A stretch of 39,503 nucleotides of DNA from Pedosphaera sp. Lineage in GTDB: Bacteria; Verrucomicrobiota; Verrucomicrobiia; Limisphaerales; Pedosphaeraceae. This document shows positions 1 through 8,456 of this stretch, one piece after another. The stretch covers positions 1-39,503 of the forward strand of contig JAQGPA010000186.1 of assembly GCA_028293325.1 (NCBI GenBank), written 5' to 3'. The notes beneath the pieces are model-generated. The model made no database searches, was not told the DNA's origin, and saw nothing but the letters and a program-made list of their open reading frames with translations. The position numbers and the translations under genes were made by a program. How positions within the stretch are numbered: position 1 is the stretch's first letter; every line of letters begins with the position of its first letter.

Positions 1-1785
1 GTGGTCAATGTGCCGCCGGGGATTGCCATCCCACCGCAAAGTCTCGCAGTAGCGCAAGGTTCCAATGCCACGTTCAACGTGACGGCCACCGGCACGGCTC
101 CGTTGACCTACCAGTGGCAGTTCAACAGCGGGAATATTGCCGGTGCGACCAACACCAGTTACACGCGAACCAATTTACAATCGACGGATGCAGGAAATTA
201 CCAAGTGGTGATTACGAACATTGCCGGAAGCGTGACCAGTGCGCCCGCAACATTGGCGATCAGCGCAGCACCTCTGATCACCATCCAACCACAGAGTTTG
301 ACACTGACGCAGGGGACCGCGGCGGTATTCAGTGTGGTGGTTTCCGGGACGGCACCGCTCAGTTACCAGTGGCGTTATAATGGAGGAAACATTGCCAGCG
401 CCACCAACACCACTTACACGCGAACGAATGTACAGACGGTGGACGCGGGCAACTACTCGGTAGTCGTCACCAATATTGCGGGCATTGTGACCAGTTCCAA
501 TGCGGCATTGGTGGTCAATGTGCCGCCGGGGATTGCCATCCCGCCGCAAAGTCTCGCGGTGTCGCAAGGTTCCAATGCCACGTTCAACGTGACGGCCACC
601 GGCACGGCTCCGTTGACCTACCAGTGGCAGTTTAATAATGGGAATATTGCCGGTGCGACCAACACCAGTTACACACGGACCAATTTGCAATCTGCGGATG
701 CGGGAAATTATCAAGTGGTGGTTACGAACATTGCCGGAAGTGTGACCAGCCCGCCGGCAACATTGACGGTCAACGTACCGCCTTTGATTGGCGTCCAACC
801 GCAAAGTTTGGTGCTGACGCAGGGGATGGCGGCGGTATTTAGCGTGGTGGTTTCCGGGACGGCACCGCTCAGTTATCAATGGCGTCTCAATGGGAGTGTT
901 ATTGCCAGCGCCACCAACACCAGTTACACACGAACGAATGTACAGACGGCGGATGCGGGCAACTACTCGGTAGTCGTCACCAATATTGCGGGCATTGTGA
1001 CCAGCTCCAATGCGGCGCTGGTGGTCAATGTGCCGCCGGGGATTGCCATCCCACCGCAAAGTCTCGCAGTAGCGCAAGGTTCCAATGCCACGTTCACGGT
1101 GACGGCCACCGGCACGGCGCCGTTGGGCTACCAGTGGCAGTTCAACAATACGAACATTGTCGGCGCCTCGGCGACGAATTACACGTGCACGAATGTGCAA
1201 TCCGCAAATGTGGGGAGCTATCGGGTGGTGGTTACAAACATGGTTGGGAGCGTGACCAGTTTGGTTGCCAACTTAACGTTCGGACCTGCGCCTTCGATCG
1301 TCACCCAGCCGCAAAGTGTGACGCTGCCACAGGCGGCAATGGCATCGTTTGGTGTGGTGGCCTCGGGTGCGGCGCCGTTGAGCTATCAGTGGCGTTACAA
1401 CGGGGTCAACATCAACAGCGCCACTAACAGCAGCTACAACCGCACGAACGTGCAACCAGCCGACGCGGGGAATTACTCAGTGATCATCACCGACCTCGCC
1501 GGCGCCGTTGTCAGTTCAAATGCTGTTTTGGCCGTCACGGTTCCGCCGGTGATTGTGACGCAGCCACAAAGTGTCGTAATATCGCAAAACTCCAGCGCCA
1601 CCTTCACGGTAACGGCCACGGGTGTGGCTCCGCTCAGTTATCAATGGCAATTCAACGGCGCGGCGATTGCCGGGGCGATCAACAGCAGTTTCACACGAGC
1701 CAGTGCGCAACCGGCAGTTGCCGGGCTTTACCGGGTGGTGGTGATGAATGCTTCCGGCAGTGTCACCAGCCAGAACGCAAATCTG
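1..1785 (+). repeat. 510-bp tandem repeat (two-Ig-domain unit), 3.5 copies
   Basis: Bases 1, 511, 1021 and 1531 begin equivalent units, an exact 510-bp period coding for 170 residues, which is one pair of alternating Ig types of 85 residues each. Units 1 and 2 are almost identical in DNA. Unit 3 begins with sequence identical to unit 1 at positions where unit 2 differs, then diverges. The last half unit (from 1531) is the most diverged. The array probably continues upstream of the window. Confidence 0.9.
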
Positions 1786-2589
1786 GCGGTCACGACAAAG
1801 AGTCTTTTGGCCGCAATTCCGAATAAAGTCATTAACGAAGGGACGGCCTTAACCATCCCCACCATTGTCGCGAACCCGGATATTATTGCCAATCGGCTGA
1901 CCTTTAGTCTGGGCGCCAATGCTCCAACCGGCACCACCATTGACACCAATACCGGAGTGTTCACGTGGACGCCCAGTGAAGCACAAGGGCCGAGCACGAA
2001 TAAAATCATGGTGCTGGCCAATGACAAATACATTCCGACCTATAATGATGCCGTGATATTTAACGTGGTCGTGAACGAAGTAAATCAAGCCCCGGTGCTG
2101 GCCGTCATCACCAACTACACCATTCACGCGAGGAGCCTGCTGAACATTGCCGCCTCCGCCACCGATCCGGATCTGCCGGCAAATATCCTTACCTTTAGTT
2201 TGGATCCGGGCGCACCGACGGGTGCCATTATCAATCCCACCAATGGAATTTTGGCCTGGACGCCGACGGATACACAGTTAGGCGCCAAACAATTCACCGT
2301 GCGCGTGACAGATAACGGCTCGCCCAGTTTGAGCAATGCGAAATCATTTTCAGTCAATGTAATAACCGAGCCGGTGATCCAGTCCATTGATCTCTCGGGA
2401 GGGGGAGTGACGCTTACCTGGAGCACCATTCCAGGACAGGTTTATCGGGTGGAATACGAAAGCAACTTTTCCAGCGGGAGCTGGATGCCTTTGTCCGGGG
2501 ACGTTACGGCCACAAACACGACCGCAACCAAGTCCGATACCAGCAGCATGGATACCGGACGACTTTACCGCATCATACTTGTCCCTTAA
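1..2589 (+). CDS. Ig-like repeat surface protein, 5' end outside window
   Basis: The reading frame is open from base 1 and ends at TAA 2587-2589, so at least 862 residues are present and the true N-terminus lies upstream; the GTG at base 1 belongs to a repeat and is not a start. Seven Ig-like (I-set type) domains of about 85 residues fill residues 1-597, each with the pattern PPQSL...G..A.F.V...GTAPL.YQW...DAGNY.VVVTN. Two cadherin/He_PIG-like domains follow (about 603-696 and 698-792, each with a FTWTP or LAWTP core), then a C-terminal beta domain (about 795-862) ending in LYRIILVP. There are no catalytic motifs. Proteins of this build in Verrucomicrobia are normally exported and thought to be adhesive or structural; that role is inference. 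The C-terminal domain resembles that of the HAF-repeat protein at 35982-37331. Confidence 0.9.
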   Translation: MVNVPPGIAIPPQSLAVAQGSNATFNVTATGTAPLTYQWQFNSGNIAGATNTSYTRTNLQSTDAGNYQVVITNIAGSVTSAPATLAISAAPLITIQPQSLTLTQGTAAVFSVVVSGTAPLSYQWRYNGGNIASATNTTYTRTNVQTVDAGNYSVVVTNIAGIVTSSNAALVVNVPPGIAIPPQSLAVSQGSNATFNVTATGTAPLTYQWQFNNGNIAGATNTSYTRTNLQSADAGNYQVVVTNIAGSVTSPPATLTVNVPPLIGVQPQSLVLTQGMAAVFSVVVSGTAPLSYQWRLNGSVIASATNTSYTRTNVQTADAGNYSVVVTNIAGIVTSSNAALVVNVPPGIAIPPQSLAVAQGSNATFTVTATGTAPLGYQWQFNNTNIVGASATNYTCTNVQSANVGSYRVVVTNMVGSVTSLVANLTFGPAPSIVTQPQSVTLPQAAMASFGVVASGAAPLSYQWRYNGVNINSATNSSYNRTNVQPADAGNYSVIITDLAGAVVSSNAVLAVTVPPVIVTQPQSVVISQNSSATFTVTATGVAPLSYQWQFNGAAIAGAINSSFTRASAQPAVAGLYRVVVMNASGSVTSQNANLAVTTKSLLAAIPNKVINEGTALTIPTIVANPDIIANRLTFSLGANAPTGTTIDTNTGVFTWTPSEAQGPSTNKIMVLANDKYIPTYNDAVIFNVVVNEVNQAPVLAVITNYTIHARSLLNIAASATDPDLPANILTFSLDPGAPTGAIINPTNGILAWTPTDTQLGAKQFTVRVTDNGSPSLSNAKSFSVNVITEPVIQSIDLSGGGVTLTWSTIPGQVYRVEYESNFSSGSWMPLSGDVTATNTTATKSDTSSMDTGRLYRIILVP

Positions 2590-2615
2590 GGCATTATGCC
2601 GGTCGACTGGTTCGA

Positions 2616-2825
2616 TCAGTCGCGGAGGCTACCGAGCAGATAACCAAAAGCGCAGGCAACAATGGCGACCATGCCGATCATGCGCCAGGGATTCTCACGA
2701 ACGTAGCGATCCGTTGCCTCAGTGGCGGCTTTGGTGGTTTCTCCCACCTTCTGCTGGACGTTTTGCAGGGTATCGCCGACGCGGGATTTAATCTCTTCCT
2801 TATAATCTGTAGCTTTAGCATTCAT
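2616..2825 (-). CDS. DUF883 / ElaB-YqjD-like membrane-anchored protein
   Basis: This 69-residue protein starts at ATG 2825. It has an amphipathic helical N-terminal part rich in K, E, Q and T (residues 1-45, with KVGETTKAATEATDRYVRENPW) and one C-terminal membrane segment (about 48-64, MIGMVAIVACAFGYLLG) followed by SLRD. This order, including the VRENPW turn before the membrane helix and a glycine-rich helix, is the DUF883 pattern. E. coli relatives ElaB and YqjD are inner-membrane stress proteins, and YqjD binds ribosomes; whether this one does is unknown. It stands alone on the minus strand between two plus-strand genes. No clear ribosome-binding site is seen. Confidence 0.8.
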   Translation of the reverse strand: MNAKATDYKEEIKSRVGDTLQNVQQKVGETTKAATEATDRYVRENPWRMIGMVAIVACAFGYLLGSLRD

Positions 2826-2935
2826 ATATACATGAATATACGACCCGATGCGTAATCCTCAACCGTGGCAGAATGGGGGAATGAAAGAATTGGGCAAATT
2901 CACCCATTGCATGAAGGAGCAGATGCGTAAAATTT

Positions 2936-3934
2936 ATGGTTATGGCAATTACGCAGGCCAGAAAGCTGCACACCAACCCGGTTTACGCCAGTTATTTCGC
3001 GGATCCATTCGCCTGGAATTTCAACGGAAAGTATTATGCGGTGGGCACGGGAGCGGCGGATGCCAGCGGACAAGCATTGGGCAAGGCGTTTACGGTGCTG
3101 CAGTCCGCCGATTTTTATGACTGGAATTATGCCGCCAATGCCTTGTTGCGGCCCGATCCGGCATTGGGCAACAGTTATTGGGCGCCGGAAGTGGCTTATC
3201 ACGACGGGAAATTTTATTTGTATTACTCTGTCGGGCACGGGGACAAGAACCACCAGTTGCGCGTAGCGGAAAGTGATAGTCCGCAGGGCCCTTACCGGGA
3301 CATGGGGAGGACATTGATTGATCCGCAGCAGTGCCCGTTTGCCATAGATCCGCACCCGTTTCAAGATGATGACGGGCAATGGTATCTTTTTTATGCGCGT
3401 GATTTTCTGGATACGGCGAATGGACGCGCCGGCACGGGGTTGATGGTGACGTGCCTGGAGCATATGACGCAAGTGGCCGGAGAGGGGAATGTGGTGTTGC
3501 GCCCGAGGTCGGATTGGCAACGATTCCAAAAAGATCGTCCAATGTACGGCGGGGTCTGGGACTGGCATACGCTGGAGGGCCCTTTTGTGCGCAAACATGA
3601 AGGACGCTATTATTGCTTTTACAGCGGGGGGCGATGGGAGACGGCGGATTACGGCGTTGATTATGGCGTGTCGGAGAATGTAAAGGGGCCGTATTCAGAT
3701 TTTGGCAATGAGGCGGGGCCAAGGGTGTTGCGGAGCGTGCCGGGCCATGTTCCCGGTCCGGGCCATAATTCAATCATCATGGGGCCGGATGGAGAGACAG
3801 AATATATGGTTTACCATGCCTGGGACCCGGAAATGAAGATGCGGCGGATGAGTATTGACCGTCTTTTTTGGACCCATGATGGCCCGCGTTGCGAGGGGCC
3901 GACCTGGACTGACCGGTCCAGCATCCAGCCTTAA
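2936..3934 (+). CDS. Glycoside hydrolase family 43 protein
   Basis: A 332-residue five-bladed beta-propeller glycosidase of the GH43 type (beta-xylosidase, alpha-L-arabinofuranosidase or related). The three expected acidic residues fit: general base D23 in YFADPFAW, the pKa-setting D138 in FAIDPHPF, and general acid E214 in HTLEGPF. YWAPEVAYHDGKFYLYYS (81-98) and GPGHNSI (274-280) are further family motifs. There is no signal peptide, so it should act in the cytoplasm on imported oligosaccharides, unless the start is wrong. ATG 2942 (third codon) is an equally possible start; the nearest purine-rich stretch, AGGAG at 2915-2919, is rather far away. Substrate cannot be read from sequence. It lies before gmd with a gap of about 125 bp and is probably a separate unit. 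Confidence 0.85.
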   Translation: MVMAITQARKLHTNPVYASYFADPFAWNFNGKYYAVGTGAADASGQALGKAFTVLQSADFYDWNYAANALLRPDPALGNSYWAPEVAYHDGKFYLYYSVGHGDKNHQLRVAESDSPQGPYRDMGRTLIDPQQCPFAIDPHPFQDDDGQWYLFYARDFLDTANGRAGTGLMVTCLEHMTQVAGEGNVVLRPRSDWQRFQKDRPMYGGVWDWHTLEGPFVRKHEGRYYCFYSGGRWETADYGVDYGVSENVKGPYSDFGNEAGPRVLRSVPGHVPGPGHNSIIMGPDGETEYMVYHAWDPEMKMRRMSIDRLFWTHDGPRCEGPTWTDRSSIQP

Positions 3935-4059
3935 ACACATTCTTTTCTCCAAGTATTGAGTTTCTTCGGTGACTTGCCATGCCGGGCGGCAACCCGCCGC
4001 TGTTTCTGGACTTGCCATAGGGAGAGAACTTTCGGATTCTTTTACCGAACTAACTGACT

Positions 4060-5073
4060 ATGGCAAAAAAAGCTTTAATCACCGGCATTACGGGGCAGGA
4101 CGGATCCTATCTGGCGGAATTTTTACTGGCCAAGGGATATGAGGTCAACGGCATCATCCGCCGGGCGAGCAGTTTCAATACGGGGCGCCTAGAGCCGATT
4201 TATGCGGACCCGCATTCCGGAAACCGCCGGTTATTTTTGCACTACGGTGATTTGAGCGATGCCAGCGCGCTATCGCGGTTGATCAGCAAGATTCAACCGG
4301 AGGAGGTTTATAATCTCGCGGCCCAGAGTCATGTGCGGGTCAGTTTCGACAGTCCGGAGTACACGTGCGACATCACGGCGATCGGCACCGTGCGATTGCT
4401 GGAGGCGATACGAGAGACGGGAATCAAACCGAGATTTTACCAAGCGTCGTCCAGCGAGATGTATGGTTTGGTGCAGCAGGTGCCGCAAAATGAAACCACG
4501 CCGTTTTATCCGCGCAGTCCGTATGGTTGTGCCAAGGTTTTTTCGTACTGGGCGACGGTGAATTATCGGGAGTCTTACGGCCTGCATGCCAGCAATGGGA
4601 TTTTGTTTAACCATGAGTCGCCCCGGCGGGGAGAAACATTTGTCACGAGGAAAATCACGCGTGCCGTGGCGCATATCAAGGCAGGACTGCAAAAGAAACT
4701 TTTCCTGGGCAACATTGATGCCAAGCGGGACTGGGGTTATGCCAAGGAATATATCGAAGCGATGTGGCTGATGCTGCAACAGGACAAGCCGGACGATTAC
4801 GTGATCGCCACGAACGAAACCCACTCAGTGCGCGAATTTCTGGAAGTGGCGTTCGGGCACGCCGGCCTGGATTGGAAAAAATATGTTGAAATGGACCCGC
4901 GATATTTGCGACCGGCGGAAGTGGAATTGTTGATTGGTGATTACAGCAAAGCCAAAAAAAAGCTGGGCTGGGAGCCGCGCACCCGGTTTGCCGAGCTGGC
5001 AAAGTTGATGGTGGATGCGGACATCGAACTTTTGCGGCGCCATCGCGAGGGAGAGATCAGAGTGGTGGGCTAA
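4060..5073 (+). CDS. gmd: GDP-mannose 4,6-dehydratase
   Basis: This enzyme converts GDP-D-mannose to GDP-4-keto-6-deoxy-D-mannose, the first step to GDP-L-fucose and related 6-deoxyhexoses. The 337-residue protein is an extended SDR. Its NADP-binding motif is TGITGQDG (8-15), and the catalytic set is S131/S132, E133 (SSSEMYG) and Y155-x3-K159 (PYGCAK). [11 protein letters not shown] near residue 34-44 and [16 protein letters not shown] are signatures specific to Gmd rather than to other epimerases. The length is near the usual 340-370. It is convergent with the next gene, which carries the following pathway step. The upstream 125 bp contains a direct repeat GACTTGCCAT (3971-3980 and 4009-4018) of unknown meaning. 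Confidence 0.96.
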   Translation: MAKKALITGITGQDGSYLAEFLLAKGYEVNGIIRRASSFNTGRLEPIYADPHSGNRRLFLHYGDLSDASALSRLISKIQPEEVYNLAAQSHVRVSFDSPEYTCDITAIGTVRLLEAIRETGIKPRFYQASSSEMYGLVQQVPQNETTPFYPRSPYGCAKVFSYWATVNYRESYGLHASNGILFNHESPRRGETFVTRKITRAVAHIKAGLQKKLFLGNIDAKRDWGYAKEYIEAMWLMLQQDKPDDYVIATNETHSVREFLEVAFGHAGLDWKKYVEMDPRYLRPAEVELLIGDYSKAKKKLGWEPRTRFAELAKLMVDADIELLRRHREGEIRVVG

Positions 5074-5102
5074 AACGGTCAAGCCAGCCGGTTTTCCGGA
5101 GT

Positions 5103-6038
5103 TCAGCCGCAGTGATCCCGGAAATCGTCATAGGCCAGGCGGATGCCCTTTTCCAGGTCAATTTTGGGACGCCAACCGAGTTCAAAGATGCGGGAGCTGT
5201 CCAATAATTTCCGCGGGGTGCCGTCCGGCTTGGAGTGGTCCCAGATAATTTCACCCTGGTAACCGATCACTTTTTGGATCAGGGCGGCGAGGTTGCGAAT
5301 GGAGATGTCGCTGCCATAACCGACATTGATGAATTGTTCGGCGCTATAATTCTCCATCAAAAAAAAGCAAGCCTCAGCGAGGTCGTCCGAGTGGAGAAAT
5401 TCGCGCAAAGGAGTGCCGCTACCCCAACAGGTGACGGTGGGCGCCGAGGCGGCTTTGGCCTGGTGGAACTTGCGGATGAGCGCCGGCAGGACATGAGAGG
5501 TCTGGAGATCGTAGTTGTCATTGGCGCCGTACATATTGGTCGGCATGGCGGAAATGAAGTCACAGCCATATTGCCGACGGAGAGCGGCACAGAGTTTGAT
5601 GCCGGCGATTTTGGCGATGGCATAAGACTCGTTGGTGAGTTCCAAGGGGCCGGAGAGCATGTAATCTTCCTTGAGCGGCTGCGGGGCGAGTTTGGGATAA
5701 ATGCAGGAACTACCCAGGAAAAGAAGTTTTTTGACGCCGTGTTCGTAGGCGCCATGGATGAGATTATTCTGGATGAGCAGGTTTTCGTAGAGGAAGGCGG
5801 CCGGTTGCTGGCTGTTGGCCAGGATGCCGCCCACTTTGGCGGCGGCAACGAAGACATAGACCGGTTTCTCACGGTCATAGAATTCGCGGACTGCGGCGGC
5901 GTTCAACAAATTCAACTCCGCGCGCGTACGGCCGAGCAAATGCGTAAAGCCAAGTTGCTGGAGCTTTCGCCAAATTGCGCTACCCACCAGACCGCGATGA
6001 CCAGCGATGTAAATTGGGGAATCACGAGGTATTTCCAT
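5103..6038 (-). CDS. fcl: GDP-L-fucose synthase
   Basis: This is the bifunctional 3,5-epimerase/4-reductase that turns GDP-4-keto-6-deoxymannose into GDP-L-fucose using NADPH. The protein has 311 residues, the usual size. Visible motifs are the nucleotide-binding GHRGLVG (13-19), AAAKVGGILAN (66-75), the GSSCIYPK segment (109-116), the SDR catalytic pair Y139-x3-K143 (SYAIAK), and PTNMYGANDNYD. It is convergent with gmd, with 29 bp between their stop codons, so the two are adjacent but cannot share a transcript. GDP-fucose would feed surface polysaccharide or glycan synthesis; no fucosyltransferase is recognisable nearby. Confidence 0.96.
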   Translation of the reverse strand: MEIPRDSPIYIAGHRGLVGSAIWRKLQQLGFTHLLGRTRAELNLLNAAAVREFYDREKPVYVFVAAAKVGGILANSQQPAAFLYENLLIQNNLIHGAYEHGVKKLLFLGSSCIYPKLAPQPLKEDYMLSGPLELTNESYAIAKIAGIKLCAALRRQYGCDFISAMPTNMYGANDNYDLQTSHVLPALIRKFHQAKAASAPTVTCWGSGTPLREFLHSDDLAEACFFLMENYSAEQFINVGYGSDISIRNLAALIQKVIGYQGEIIWDHSKPDGTPRKLLDSSRIFELGWRPKIDLEKGIRLAYDDFRDHCG

Positions 6039-6377
6039 CGGCTGGGAACATAAAGGAGGGTGATAGGGGCGACAAGCAGGTAAGTTGGCTGAAGCAAGGC
6101 GATGCCCAGTTTCGGGACAGTTGTAGCATCGAATAAGACACTATCGACAAAGAGCCGGGCTTTTGGCAGTGGAAAAGGTCGATTTTAGGCGAGATTTACT
6201 CGAAAACGAGAGGAGCGGAGTGAGACTGGTAATCAAGCGTTTGGACAGCAGGTATGGCATGACGCCTGCTAAGTTCCAAGTGCGGTTGGTGATCGGCAAT
6301 CACGAACAACCTGTAGCAATAATATTAACCCGCCGATCATCTAGTTCAGCCGCGAAACAGAAAGGTAAGACATAGCT
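6039..6377. other. Intergenic region between fcl and the pseudopilin gene
   Basis: This 339-bp divergent region holds no convincing ORF. The strongest signal is a sigma-54-type promoter facing the pilin gene (listed separately). Just upstream of fcl is a purine-rich stretch. I looked for GEMM (c-di-GMP) and other common riboswitch cores and did not find one. Confidence 0.6.
6255..6270 (+). promoter_or_regulatory. Candidate sigma-54 (RpoN) promoter of the pseudopilin gene
   Basis: TGGCATGACGCCTGCT matches the -24/-12 consensus TGGCACGRNNNTTGCW at 11 of 13 defined positions, with the invariant GG and GC separated by exactly 10 bases. It points at the pilin-like gene and would give a leader of roughly 95 nt. 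Type IV pilin genes are classic RpoN targets in other bacteria. No activator-binding site could be identified by eye. Confidence 0.5.
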
Positions 6378-6764
6378 ATGAAAGTTAACAAATCCAATAA
6401 GTACGGTTTCACGTTGGTGGAAATCATGATTGTAGTCGCCATCATCGGTCTTTTGGCCGCGATCGCGATTCCTAACTTCGTGCGCGCCCGCACTACGTCG
6501 CAGAAGAATGCCTGCATCAACAATCTGCGCCAGATCGATGGTGCCAAGCAGCAATGGGCTTTGGAAAACAAATCCTCAGCGACGGCGACATGTGACATCA
6601 CCGACATCCAACCCTATTTGGGTCGCGGTGGTGCCGGCACACAGCCGACCTGTCCCGCAGATTCGTCTGCCACGTTTGTAACCAGCTACACGATGGGCGA
6701 TGTGGCAACCGCTCCGCTCTGCCTGATTGATACGGCCACCCCCCAGACTCACTTGTTGAAGTAA
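6378..6764 (+). CDS. GspG-like type II secretion / type IV pilus pseudopilin
   Basis: This 128-residue prepilin-type protein has a short charged leader MKVNKSNKYG, a cleavage site G10-F11, glutamate at mature position 5 (E15), and a hydrophobic assembly helix (about residues 11-32, FTLVEIMIVVAIIGLLAAIA). The body has IPNFVRARTTSQKNACINNLRQIDGAKQQWAL, the usual layout in Verrucomicrobia and Planctomycetes GspG-type pseudopilins, and a small Cys-containing C-terminal lobe. The leader peptide would be cut and N-methylated by a prepilin peptidase, and the subunit assembled in an inner-membrane pseudopilus. AAAGGTAAG lies about 8 bp upstream of the ATG. It is a single-gene unit between its own promoter and terminator, with no secretion genes beside it. 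Confidence 0.9.
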   Translation: MKVNKSNKYGFTLVEIMIVVAIIGLLAAIAIPNFVRARTTSQKNACINNLRQIDGAKQQWALENKSSATATCDITDIQPYLGRGGAGTQPTCPADSSATFVTSYTMGDVATAPLCLIDTATPQTHLLK

Positions 6765-6781
6765 GAGCCGTTAACTCTCGC

Positions 6782-6814
6782 AAAGGCTTTGGAATCCGTT
6801 CCAAAGCCTTTTTT
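6782..6814 (+). terminator. Rho-independent terminator of the pseudopilin gene
   Basis: A perfect 13-bp stem AAAGGCTTTGGAA / TTCCAAAGCCTTT (6782-6794 and 6799-6811) closes a TCCG loop and runs into a T tract (to 6814), 18 bp after the pilin stop codon. Confidence 0.9.
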
Positions 6815-6922
6815 GCATACATAGATCACCAGCCAAATCCGCGGCCTGTCCGGCTTAAATTTTGTATTGTTTCAAAATGAGTCTTAAATAAACTTCAGGG
6901 GTGAATTTCTAAGGCCGACAGC

Positions 6923-7678
6923 ATGAACACGATATTGGACATTAAAGATTTGAGGGTGGAATACCGCAATCGCGCCATTGGCCAAACCACCAAGCTGGCG
7001 GTGAACGGGCTGAACCTGAGCGTGCAGCCGGGCGAGGTGTTTGGCTTTCTGGGCCCGAATGGGGCAGGGAAGACCACGACCATGAATGTGTTGCTCGGGT
7101 TCGTGAATGCCACGAGCGGGTCGGCTTCGCTATTTGGGGTAGATGTGCGCGAGCCCATCGCCCGGCAGCGGATCGGTTATCTCCCGGAGCTGACCTATTA
7201 TTATAAATTTCTCACGGCGGAGGAGTTATTGCGGTTTTATGCCAAGGTATTCGGCATCCCGCGCGCGGAAACGGAGAAGCGGATAGATGAGCTCATCAAG
7301 CTGGTGGAATTGGAACCAGCCCGCAAGCGGCCGATCAAGAGCTATTCCAAGGGAATGCAGCAACGGGTGGGACTGGCGCAAGCCCTGATTAACAACCCAG
7401 ACCTGCTGATTTTGGATGAGCCGACCAGCGGCCTGGATCCCATCGGGCGCATGAAAGTCCGGGAAATCATCCAGCGGCTGAAGAACGATGGGAAGACAGT
7501 GTTCTTTTCCTCCCATGAACTGGGTGAAGTGGAGACGGTTTGTGATCGGGTGGCGATTCTGCACCAGGGGGAGCTAAAGGTGGAGGGACGCGTGGATGAT
7601 TTAATGCAAAAGTACAAGGCGAACCTGGAGCAAATATTTCTTCGGATTATCGGCTATCAACCAGTTGCTGTGTCATGA
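6923..7678 (+). CDS. ABC-2 type transporter, ATP-binding subunit
   Basis: A 251-residue ABC ATPase that energises the adjacent permease. Motifs in order are Walker A GPNGAGKT (44-51), the Q-loop region near YLPELTYYY, signature YSKGMQQR (141-148), Walker B LLILDEP (161-167) with D-loop SGLD, and switch histidine H198 in SSHE. Overall similarity is to the CcmA/NatA/DrrA-like group that pairs with ABC-2 permeases. Its stop codon overlaps the permease start (ATGA at 7675-7678), so the two are translationally coupled. Substrate is unknown; systems of this build export drugs, lipids, sodium or polysaccharides, or help gliding and surface assembly. Confidence 0.92.
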   Translation: MNTILDIKDLRVEYRNRAIGQTTKLAVNGLNLSVQPGEVFGFLGPNGAGKTTTMNVLLGFVNATSGSASLFGVDVREPIARQRIGYLPELTYYYKFLTAEELLRFYAKVFGIPRAETEKRIDELIKLVELEPARKRPIKSYSKGMQQRVGLAQALINNPDLLILDEPTSGLDPIGRMKVREIIQRLKNDGKTVFFSSHELGEVETVCDRVAILHQGELKVEGRVDDLMQKYKANLEQIFLRIIGYQPVAVS

Positions 7679-8451
7679 ATACGATTTTCGCCCTGGCGCA
7701 GGTGGTCATCAAGGAACTTTATCGGCGGAAGGATTTTTATGTCCTGTTCATCCTGACCGTGCTGATCACGTTGCTGATGGCATCGGCCAGCATTTTTCAT
7801 GATGACAAGATTGTTCGCTACCTCAAGGACATCTGCCTGCTGTTGATTTGGATTTCCGCGCTGGTCATGGCCGTGGGGACAGCGGCCCGGCAAATTCCAG
7901 CCGAGCGGGAGAACCGGACCATTTTCCCCCTGCTGGCCAAGCCGGTCAGCCGCGCGCAGGTCATCGCCGGAAAATTTCTCGGCTGCTGGCTGGCGAGCGG
8001 CATGGCGTTGGTTGTCTTCTACCTGTTTCTCGGATTGGTCTGCGCTTCACGCGAGCACGAATGGCATGTCTTCATCTATCTGCAGGCGCTTTGGCTGCAG
8101 TGGGTGTTCCTGGCGGTGATCATCGCGCTGGTTCTGTTCGGCTCCGTTATTTTTGCGGCGCCCTCCTCGAATGCCACCATATCGATCGTAGTGGTGATCA
8201 GCATTTGGTTTTTGGGTTCGCATTTGAATACGGTGGCGTTGCAGCAAGCGGAGCCGATGCGGTCGATCATCTACACCATCTATTTCCTGATTCCGCACTT
8301 GGAATGGTACGATATCCGGGACTTGGTGGTGCACAATCGGCCGCTGGTCAGCGGGACCATTTGTGGGCTGGCAACGCTTTACGGCGCCGCCTATACGGGT
8401 GTTTTCCTTTTTGCCACCTGGCTTTGCTTCCGGCGCAAGCCCCTGAACTAA
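7675..8451 (+). CDS. ABC-2 type transporter, permease subunit
   Basis: A 258-residue multi-pass inner-membrane protein. It starts in the ATGA overlap with the ATPase gene. Hydrophobic segments lie at about residues 22-40, 56-72, 101-123, 138-160, 167-185 and 228-250. The stretch AERENRTIFPLLAKPVSRAQVIAGKFLG (about 77-104) is the typical cytoplasmic coupling segment of ABC-2/DUF-type permeases. It is cotranscribed with the ATPase and with the TPR protein that begins 6 bp later. Substrate not identifiable. Confidence 0.88.
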   Translation: MNTIFALAQVVIKELYRRKDFYVLFILTVLITLLMASASIFHDDKIVRYLKDICLLLIWISALVMAVGTAARQIPAERENRTIFPLLAKPVSRAQVIAGKFLGCWLASGMALVVFYLFLGLVCASREHEWHVFIYLQALWLQWVFLAVIIALVLFGSVIFAAPSSNATISIVVVISIWFLGSHLNTVALQQAEPMRSIIYTIYFLIPHLEWYDIRDLVVHNRPLVSGTICGLATLYGAAYTGVFLFATWLCFRRKPLN

Positions 8452-8456
8452 AGATC

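Noticed and set aside
175..1200. Long minus-strand open frame opposite the Ig repeats
   Set aside because: It exists only because the repeat lacks stops on the other strand; the product is an R/H-rich periodic sequence.
1..1785. CRISPR-like periodicity
   Set aside because: The periodic sequence is protein-coding with a 510-bp unit; there are no short direct repeats with unique spacers and no cas genes.
7848..8456. Upstream extension of the TPR gene frame
   Set aside because: This stretch overlaps the permease gene in another frame and is not hydrophobic or repeat-like; the plausible start is ATG 8457.
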